Made by a program: the position numbers and the translations under genes. A stretch of DNA of 25,823 nucleotides from Candidatus Tayloriibacteriota bacterium (GTDB taxonomy: Bacteria; Patescibacteriota; Minisyncoccia; Phycocordibacterales; PALSA-1337), in contig JAHFMB010000006.1 of assembly GCA_023269245.1 (NCBI GenBank), forward strand, positions 1 through 25,823. The letters are read 5' to 3'. How positions within the stretch are numbered: the stretch's first letter is position 1; each line of letters begins with the position of its first letter. Below are positions 12,369 through 17,963 of this stretch, one piece after another. The notes beneath the pieces were generated by a model. It had not been told where the DNA came from, ran no database searches, and worked only from the letters and a program-made list of their open reading frames with translations.

Positions 12369-13619
12369 TTAGGAAGTAGCCGACATATGATCCTGTGGTG
12401 TATCGCTCCGCACTTTCTTTAATACGAACAGTCCAATAATAATAAATCCCGTAACTGCCAAGGTTGCGTATCTGTATTTATCTGTACCACCGTGTGCAGT
12501 TGTGGCAACCACAAGACTCCAAATCATTGGCCCTACAAATGAAGATGCCCGTTCAACTAGGCCAAAATATGCAAAGGCCAAATTGTGCGCATGGTGCGGA
12601 GCCAGATAGGCCATGACCGAACGAGAGACTGTCCAGTTGGCGCCAAACCACAAACCCATTATTACGGTGACAATGACGAAGAGAGTGAAATTGGTCAGAA
12701 ATCCAATGAGCGGAAGGATTAATACCCAGCCGGTAAGGACCCACAGCAGGGTTCTCTTGTGTCCCAGTTTGTCAGCAACAATGCCGGAAATGAGGCCGCC
12801 GATTGCGGAGGTAATTACAATTCCCATAAGCAAATAGGTTTTGATCGTATCTGATACACCCCAGACTTGTTGGAGAAAGATGGAAAAATTGTTAGATGAA
12901 GTCAGGATCGCATCATTAAAGAGAAAATACGCCAGAATAAAGAGTGCCACGCCTGGATATAAAAAGACTTCCTTACTTTTGCTGAATAGTTCTCTGAAGT
13001 CGTGTTTGATGTGCATTGTGCGAACTTCTCGTTTGGGCTCCTTAAAGAAAATAAGCATCGGCAACATTAAAATAGTAAACAGAATACTTGCAGGGAGAAG
13101 TGTTTCTGCGCGGGGAGACGCATGAAAAAGGGTTAATGCGCCAGTAGAAAATGGTAGAACAAAGAGGAGACCGGCGAATTGGCCAAGATAGTTCGCGGCG
13201 ATGCCCCAACCGGAGACGCGACCACGACGCTCGGGTGTGGCTATGTCATTTAAAAGCGGAGTGTAAAAAGTGAAGGTCAGCAGGTAAAAATAAGTGCCAA
13301 TAATGAAAAGCACAAGAGCAAGTATTTCTTTGTCAGCAATGGCCGACAGTGCGCAGGAGCAATAGAGTAGAGTAGTTATCACGCTGGTATAGCGCAACCC
13401 GGTAATTCTCCTAAAATACTTGTCCAAGAGAAAGCCGCTTATGGGAACAGTTATAAGAAGAAGAAAAGAAGAAAGCGGAAAGGTCAGGTTGTACCAAAAA
13501 TCGGAAAGACCCTTTTCTACTACGAGCCACTGAGCGAAGTAGAGAAAAAACACGATCGATACGATAGAGTTCGCAAAGTCGTAGAGAGCCCACAAAAAGA
13601 CATTTCTTTTGGTGTTCAT
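12369..13619 (-). CDS. UMF1/Atg22-like MFS transporter
   Basis: This 416-aa protein has about 12 membrane segments and the N-terminal signature VFLWALYDFANSIVS, typical of the UMF1 branch of MFS proteins related to yeast Atg22. Further support comes from the loop TPERRGRVSGWGIAANYLGQ and the second-half loop SGIVADKLGHKRTLLW. Family members are poorly characterised and some are amino-acid effluxers, so no substrate is assigned. The ATG at 13617-13619 shares its A with the last base of the CCA of tRNA-Arg. The two must be made as one transcript, and cutting the tRNA off would leave an almost leaderless mRNA. No alternative start lies before the conserved WALYDFANS motif. Confidence 0.88.
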   Translation of the reverse strand: MNTKRNVFLWALYDFANSIVSIVFFLYFAQWLVVEKGLSDFWYNLTFPLSSFLLLITVPISGFLLDKYFRRITGLRYTSVITTLLYCSCALSAIADKEILALVLFIIGTYFYLLTFTFYTPLLNDIATPERRGRVSGWGIAANYLGQFAGLLFVLPFSTGALTLFHASPRAETLLPASILFTILMLPMLIFFKEPKREVRTMHIKHDFRELFSKSKEVFLYPGVALFILAYFLFNDAILTSSNNFSIFLQQVWGVSDTIKTYLLMGIVITSAIGGLISGIVADKLGHKRTLLWVLTGWVLILPLIGFLTNFTLFVIVTVIMGLWFGANWTVSRSVMAYLAPHHAHNLAFAYFGLVERASSFVGPMIWSLVVATTAHGGTDKYRYATLAVTGFIIIGLFVLKKVRSDTPQDHMSATS

Positions 13620-13693
13620 GGTGCCCTCGGTAGGAATCGAACCTACATCTATTCCTTAGGACGGAACTGTTCTATCCATTGAACTACGGGGGC
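13619..13693 (-). tRNA. tRNA-Arg(CCU)
   Basis: This 75-nt cloverleaf has acceptor GCCCCCG with CGAGGGC (one C-A mismatch), anticodon loop GTCCTAA (anticodon CCT) on stem GTTCC/GGAAT, T-arm GTAGG-TTCGATT-CCTAC, and an encoded CCA (13621-13619). The final A is also the first base of the ATG of the downstream transporter gene. Confidence 0.95.
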
Positions 13694-13720
13694 AGGGCTC
13701 GTTATTTGTTGAACGAGAAA

Positions 13721-13729
13721 ACTATAGCA
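13721..13729 (-). promoter_or_regulatory. Extended -10 box for tRNA-Arg and the UMF1-like gene
   Basis: TGCTATAGT on the minus strand lies about 28 nt upstream of the tRNA. A small hairpin, CTCGTT/AACGAG (13698-13717), sits in between. It diverges from the promoter at 13734-13762. Confidence 0.55.
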
Positions 13730-13733
13730 TATT

Positions 13734-13762
13734 TTGCGGACAATGATATTTTCTGTTATAGT
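13734..13762 (+). promoter_or_regulatory. Promoter of the 95-aa membrane protein gene
   Basis: TTGCGG (13734-13739), a 17-bp spacer and TATAGT (13757-13762, preceded by TGT) end 6 nt before the ATG at 13769. The message should be leaderless. Confidence 0.7.
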
Positions 13763-13768
13763 GTTTTT

Positions 13769-14056
13769 ATGACCGATGAAGAGCGCTCCTTGCTCGAGCG
13801 AACATACAAGCTCGCTGAGGAGAACAACGAGATATTGCGTGCCATGCGCCGAGCCAATAGGTTCTCGACGATTATGCGCGTACTCTATTGGGTTGCGATC
13901 ATTGGTTTGAGTTTTGGTGCCTACTATCTCATTCAGCCATATCTTAACGCGACAATGGATGCCTATAGCAAGCTTTCAGGCAACATCCAGGGGGTTGAGA
14001 ATAATATAAATAGCGCACAAAGCACGTTGGATACCCTGAAAGGATATCTGAAATAA
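13769..14056 (+). CDS. Small single-span membrane protein with flanking helices, function unknown
   Basis: This 95-aa protein begins MTDEERSLLERTYKLAEENNEILRAMRRANR, a charged helix likely to form a coiled coil. One membrane span follows (about residues 35-56, IMRVLYWVAIIGLSFGAYYLI), then a polar C-terminal helix rich in N, S and Q. From memory, short proteins of this design are frequent in Parcubacteria genomes and have no known role. The ATG at 13769 is supported by the promoter box 6 nt upstream. A longer in-frame ORF from 13679 would run through the tRNA-Arg and the promoter and is rejected. tRNA-Phe follows after 5 nt, so the two are probably co-transcribed. Confidence 0.8.
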   Translation: MTDEERSLLERTYKLAEENNEILRAMRRANRFSTIMRVLYWVAIIGLSFGAYYLIQPYLNATMDAYSKLSGNIQGVENNINSAQSTLDTLKGYLK

Positions 14057-14061
14057 GATTT

Positions 14062-14134
14062 GCCAAGGTAGCTCAGTTGGTAGAGCATTCCCCTGAAGAG
14101 GGAAGGGTCACCAGTTCGATCCTGGTCCTTGGCA
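14062..14134 (+). tRNA. tRNA-Phe(GAA)
   Basis: This 73-nt cloverleaf has acceptor GCCAAGG/CCTTGGC, D-arm GCTCAGTTGGTAGAGC, anticodon loop CTGAAGA (anticodon GAA) on stem TTCCC/GGGAA, and T-arm CCAGTTCGATCCTGG. CC but not the final A is encoded after the discriminator, so the tail is completed by the CCA-adding enzyme. Confidence 0.95.
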
Positions 14135-14188
14135 CCGTATAGGAACATATTTGTCCCCATTTTGTTTGATTGATATGGTGGGGTTCTT

Positions 14189-14197
14189 TGCTATGCT
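14189..14197 (+). promoter_or_regulatory. Possible extended -10 for the frameshifted ORF
   Basis: TGCTATGCT fits the extended -10 pattern and would start transcription near 14204, about 17 nt before the ATG at 14221. No clear -35 is seen. Confidence 0.35.
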
Positions 14198-14220
14198 TAT
14201 ATGTGGCACCCAGCACACCT

Positions 14221-14697
14221 ATGAACAAACCAATTCTTGGCGCGTTAATGACGCTTTTCGCAATTTGGAACAGTCCCGCGGCACCGGATGGAGGCGCTTC
14301 GTCTGACGCAAAGATGGAGCGAAAATCAGCACCAAAAACAATTCTGACGAAGGAGCAACGACACTACCTTGCTAACTACTGCAAGTATCGAGTCATTGCA
14401 GTCAAGCCTTCAAGCTCAAAGAGGGAGCGACTCTTGAAGAGATTCGGCCGCACGTTGCTGTTTTTCTTGATTTGAAGAAGGATGCAAAATGGACGACGTT
14501 TACCTCGTCAACAACTTTCTTGATGCAGACGTTCATTTTGCCAGCCATGACCGAAGAGAGGCGGGAGAAGTTCGCGACTATTCTCTGTGGCAGGAAAGAT
14601 GCCACGTGGAGCGATCTTCTGTTCAAGCTTGAAGAGTTGCGACTGAAGCGAGATGCCGGAGAAGTGGCTTGGGTAACATCCTGCAAACGGCAGGGTG
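14221..14697 (+). pseudogene. Frameshifted ORF upstream of dnaG, function unknown
   Basis: Protein-like sequence starts at ATG 14221 (MNKPILGALMTLFAIW..., a possible signal peptide, then KTILTKEQRHYLANYCKYRVIAV). From about 14400 it is better continued in another frame (FKLKEGATLEEIRPHVAVFLDLKK ... MTEERREKFATILCGRKDATWSDLLFKLEELRLKRD). One extra base near 14408 would join the two into one product of about 160 aa. The second frame has no stop before dnaG and runs into it in phase, although a terminator-like hairpin starts at 14698 and a TGA in the third frame lies at 14696-14698. The likeliest reading is a decayed gene or one with sequencing indels. An authentic fusion to DnaG is unlikely. 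No family is recognised. Confidence 0.4.
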
Positions 14698-14728
14698 AAG
14701 GCAGCCAAGTGGTTGCCTTTTTCTTTTG
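14698..14728 (+). terminator. Probable intrinsic terminator before dnaG
   Basis: AAGGCAGCC (14698-14706) pairs with GGTTGCCTT (14711-14719) with one G-U pair and loop AAGT, followed by TTTCTTTT. It ends just upstream of the dnaG -10 box and argues that the preceding frame is a separate gene. Confidence 0.7.
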
Positions 14729-14739
14729 GGGAAATCGGC

Positions 14740-14745
14740 TATACT
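14740..14745 (+). promoter_or_regulatory. Possible dnaG -10 box
   Basis: TATACT lies 11 nt before the dnaG ATG at 14757, which would leave a leader of only about 4 nt. The -35 is not clear (TTGCCT at 14713 is 21 bp away, too far). Confidence 0.4.
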
Positions 14746-14756
14746 GTAAATACGCT

Positions 14757-16631
14757 ATGAATCGGACTATTGTTGAACAGATCAAGGAACGCCTGCCGGT
14801 CAATGAGGTTATTGGCCAGTATGTGAAATTGGAAAAATCAGGCAATGCCTATAAGACCAAGTGTCCATTTCACAATGAGAAAACCCCGTCTTTTTTTGTA
14901 TCACCAGATCGTGGCGGGTACTACTGTTTTGGATGCAATGCCAAAGGGGACATTTTCACATTCGTTGAGCAGTTTGAAGGGCTCGATTTTCGTGGTGCGC
15001 TCAAAGTGCTGGCAGAGCGTGCGGGGGTGCAGCTTACGATGGACAACAAAGCCGATGGCGAACGAGACCGTTTTTATCAGATTATGGAAGCGGCAACGTT
15101 GTATTTTGGAGATCAGTATACACGCACCAAAGATGCTCAGACATATATCAAAAACCGCGGCGTGGCCGACAAGACTCGGGAGGAGTTTCGCATTGGGTGG
15201 GCACCGGAGGGCTGGAGCAACTTGACGACATTTCTCAAGAAAAAAGGGTGGACAGAGAACATGATTGAAAAGGCAGGACTAGCGAAAAAAGGCGACAAAG
15301 GTGATGTATACGACCGTTTTCGTGGACGTGTGATGTTTCCAATATCCGATTCGAGTGGACGGGTGATTGCATTCTCTGGACGCATTCTCAAAGATGATGG
15401 GAAATCAGCCAAGTATCTCAACAGCCCTGATACGCCATTATTTGATAAGTCACGGGTGCTCTATGGTCTCGACAAGGCCAAGAGTGATATTCGTCGCATG
15501 GGATATTCCATACTTGTTGAAGGTCAGATGGACCTGGTCATGTCTCACCAGGTTGGTATAAAAAACACAGTTGCCTCTTCAGGTACCGCTCTGACAGACG
15601 AAGCGATAAGTGAAACCGGTGCTATCAGCAATCTTGGTCTTGTGCGCCGTCTGTCGCCGAACATTATCATTGCCTTTGATTCTGACTCAGCCGGTAGGAC
15701 AGCGGCGATGCGTGCGGCCGGTATTGCACTGTCGATGGGTATGGATGTGAAAATCGCCGATCTCGTTGGCGGCCTGCCTGCCGGACAGGCAGGCAAGGAT
15801 CCGGCAGATCTAGTGCAACACAATCCGGAAGATTGGAAAAATATCTTACGCGGGGCAAAACCTATCATTGAATTTGAACTCGGTAATGTGATGCGTGATG
15901 TTCCAGATCCTCGAAAAATTGGGCGCGCGCTTCGTGACCGAGTTTTTCCATTTCTTGCGCGCATCGAGAGTCGTATGGATCAGGCGCATTTTGTGAAAAT
16001 GATTTCTGACAAGACAAACATCTCAGAAGCTGCGGTGTGGGACGACTTGAAAAAAGTTAAGGTTGAAACGGCTCCAGTAGTGGGGGCGACGCAGGCGGGC
16101 ACTGCCTCAACCGGACGCTTCGGAGGCCGCGAAGGCGAATTAGCAGATTCGAGAATGCTCGGCCGAGGACCAGCCGCAACCTCAGTTGAGGTCGACGGCG
16201 TGTCCGGGAGAGGTAGTGCCGCCGGAGGAGCCCCCATCCAATTGGACCTTATTTCCCGTCGCCTCTTTGGCCTCCTATTCCATATTGAAAAATCATCGCC
16301 AGATCAAGGAAAAATCTATCGGACAAAAATTCAAAAAATTGCTGGAGATTTGTACTCCGCTCTTATTGCTCAAGTCGAGTCGATGATAAACGATCTCGCA
16401 TTTGAGGCAGAAGCTGTCTTTGGAAGCGACACAAAAGAGTGGGACAGGCACATGAAGGAACTCATTGTTAATTTTGAAGAGGACATGATTGGCACCGAAC
16501 TCATCAGCACTATGAATGAGCTGAAACAGGCTGAAAAAGCAGGGAATGTGACTCGCGTTACCGAATTAGCCAAGAAGTGTCAGGCGCTCTCAATCCGTAA
16601 GGCTGAAGTTGGCAAGAAAAAGAGGCTTTAA
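14757..16631 (+). CDS. dnaG: DNA primase
   Basis: This 624-aa primase makes RNA primers at the replication fork. The zinc finger is visible as CPFH (C36, H39) and CFGC (C57, C60), followed by the catalytic N-terminal half with FPISDSSGRVIAFSGRIL, the TOPRIM motif VEGQMD (about 253-258) and the metal-binding AFDSDSAG (about 304-311). A Gly-rich, low-complexity linker (about 445-495) precedes the C-terminal region that would contact the replicative helicase. Two things are odd. The segment GGLPAGQAGKDPADL carries an in-frame palindromic insertion. The frame is also open for 95 codons upstream of the start. MNRTIVEQIKERL is the conserved beginning of DnaG, so the ATG at 14757 is preferred. rpoD follows, the classic macromolecular-synthesis order. 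Confidence 0.96.
   Translation: MNRTIVEQIKERLPVNEVIGQYVKLEKSGNAYKTKCPFHNEKTPSFFVSPDRGGYYCFGCNAKGDIFTFVEQFEGLDFRGALKVLAERAGVQLTMDNKADGERDRFYQIMEAATLYFGDQYTRTKDAQTYIKNRGVADKTREEFRIGWAPEGWSNLTTFLKKKGWTENMIEKAGLAKKGDKGDVYDRFRGRVMFPISDSSGRVIAFSGRILKDDGKSAKYLNSPDTPLFDKSRVLYGLDKAKSDIRRMGYSILVEGQMDLVMSHQVGIKNTVASSGTALTDEAISETGAISNLGLVRRLSPNIIIAFDSDSAGRTAAMRAAGIALSMGMDVKIADLVGGLPAGQAGKDPADLVQHNPEDWKNILRGAKPIIEFELGNVMRDVPDPRKIGRALRDRVFPFLARIESRMDQAHFVKMISDKTNISEAAVWDDLKKVKVETAPVVGATQAGTASTGRFGGREGELADSRMLGRGPAATSVEVDGVSGRGSAAGGAPIQLDLISRRLFGLLFHIEKSSPDQGKIYRTKIQKIAGDLYSALIAQVESMINDLAFEAEAVFGSDTKEWDRHMKELIVNFEEDMIGTELISTMNELKQAEKAGNVTRVTELAKKCQALSIRKAEVGKKKRL
15772..15794. repeat. Palindromic element inserted in-frame in dnaG
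   Basis: GCCTGCCTG (15772-15780) and CAGGCAGGC (15786-15794) form a perfect 9-bp stem with centre CCGGA. It encodes LPAGQAG within a region where primases normally read straight into G/E-KDPADL. I recall similar CCTGCCTGCCGG...CAGGCAGG palindromes scattered through Parcubacteria coding sequences. Confidence 0.65.
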
Positions 16632-16639
16632 TCGCGTAC

Positions 16640-16668
16640 TTGCGCCATTTACAAAAATCCCGTACAAT
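16640..16668 (+). promoter_or_regulatory. rpoD promoter
   Basis: TTGCGC (16640-16645), a 17-bp spacer and TACAAT (16663-16668) start 8 bp after the dnaG stop. The leader is about 29 nt and has no Shine-Dalgarno sequence before the ATG at 16704. Confidence 0.65.
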
Positions 16669-16703
16669 CATCAGGTTATTAATAGTCTCCCATCTCTCAC
16701 CCT

Positions 16704-17948
16704 ATGAGAAAAACCAAAAAAGGGGCCTCAAAAGCTCGTTCAAAAGTCCGACGTCCAGTAAAGCGTTCGTCGTTCAAAGCAAAGAGGACTTCATCAAAGA
16801 AGGGTTCTTCACGCACCGTAAAGCAGACCGGCAAGTCCGGCAAGCCGCTGTCAAAAGTGGACAAAGCCAAGGATTTTGAGGTACGCGCCAATAAGCTCAT
16901 CAACAAGGGCCGCGACCGTGGTTTCATTACGTATGATGAGATCATGAAGGAGTTCCCGCAGATTGAGAACGACATCATGTTCCTCGATGAATTGTACAGC
17001 AAATTCAGTGCAGCAAATGTGGACGTTCTTGAAGGCGGGGGCTTGCTCGAGATCGAGGATCTCGCTCCAAAGAAGCCTGCCACTCACTACTCGCGTACCA
17101 GCTCATCTGACTCCGCGTATGACTCTATTCAGATGTATCTCAAAGAGATCGGTCAGTACCCGCTCATTACCGCGTCTGACGAAAAAGATTTGGCAAAGCG
17201 CATCCAAGCAGGCGATATTGAAGCAAAAAATCTTCTTGCGAAAGCAAACCTCCGTCTCGTGGTTTCTATTGCAAAAAAATATGTTGGCCGCAGCCCAGAT
17301 CTAACCCTGCTCGATCTTATTCAAGAAGGAAATCTTGGTTTGTTCCGTGCAGTAGATAAGTTTGATTGGACTAAAGGATACAAATTCTCCACGTATGCTA
17401 CCTGGTGGATTCGTCAGGCTATCACCCGCGCACTTGCCGACCAGTCACGCACGATTCGTGTGCCAGTTCACATGGTTGAAACCATTGCAAAGTACAAGCA
17501 GGTAGTTCGCCGTCTTTCACATGATCTTGGACGCGAACCATTGCCAGATGAAATTGCCACAGAGATGGGTATGGACGTCGACAAGATCTACCAGATTGAA
17601 AAGATTGAGCAAGATGTCGTGTCTCTCGAAAATCCAGTTGGCGATGATAGTGATGATGGTAAGTCGACGCTCCAGGACTTTATTCCAGATGACAAGATAC
17701 TCCCACCAGATCAAGAGTCTTCGCGCCGTATTCTGCGTGATCAGGTCAATATGATTCTCAATGATCTCTCTGAAAAGGAGCGCAAGATTCTCGAGATGCG
17801 CCATGGTCTCATGGATGGTATCACCCACACCCTCGAAGAAGTAGGAAAGGAGTTCGGTGTTACCCGCGAGCGCATTCGTCAGATTGAGGCAAAAGCGCAT
17901 GAAAAGATTCGCCAGCATGAGAAGATCAATCGCCTCAAGAACTACTAA
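16704..17948 (+). CDS. rpoD: Primary sigma-70 factor (RpoD/SigA)
   Basis: This 414-aa protein starts with a Lys/Arg-rich tail (1-50). A region 1.1-like domain follows (about 55-120), then region 1.2 ([17 protein letters not shown]), region 2 with [59 protein letters not shown] (core binding and -10 recognition), region 3 ([17 protein letters not shown]), and region 4 ending in [19 protein letters not shown] (-35 recognition). The large non-conserved insert of E. coli RpoD is absent, as in SigA proteins. This factor should recognise the many extended -10 promoters seen in the window. The helicase gene begins 15 nt after its stop, but its -10 box lies between them. Confidence 0.97.
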   Translation: MRKTKKGASKARSKVRRPVKRSSFKAKRTSSKKGSSRTVKQTGKSGKPLSKVDKAKDFEVRANKLINKGRDRGFITYDEIMKEFPQIENDIMFLDELYSKFSAANVDVLEGGGLLEIEDLAPKKPATHYSRTSSSDSAYDSIQMYLKEIGQYPLITASDEKDLAKRIQAGDIEAKNLLAKANLRLVVSIAKKYVGRSPDLTLLDLIQEGNLGLFRAVDKFDWTKGYKFSTYATWWIRQAITRALADQSRTIRVPVHMVETIAKYKQVVRRLSHDLGREPLPDEIATEMGMDVDKIYQIEKIEQDVVSLENPVGDDSDDGKSTLQDFIPDDKILPPDQESSRRILRDQVNMILNDLSEKERKILEMRHGLMDGITHTLEEVGKEFGVTRERIRQIEAKAHEKIRQHEKINRLKNY

Positions 17949-17957
17949 TGCTATAAT
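17949..17957 (+). promoter_or_regulatory. Extended -10 box of the helicase-nuclease gene
   Basis: TGCTATAAT, a perfect extended -10, starts 1 nt after the rpoD stop and ends 6 nt before the ATG at 17964. It gives a leaderless message squeezed into a 15-bp gap. Confidence 0.7.
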
Positions 17958-17963
17958 CTCTGC

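Noticed and set aside
13679..13768. 30-residue upstream extension of the 95-aa membrane protein
   Set aside because: It overlaps the tRNA-Arg gene and both divergent promoters. The ATG at 13769 fits the leaderless pattern.
14472..14756. 95-residue N-terminal extension of DnaG
   Set aside because: DnaG begins at the conserved MNRTIVEQIKERL. A terminator hairpin and -10 box lie in the extension, so it is treated as a separate frameshifted gene.
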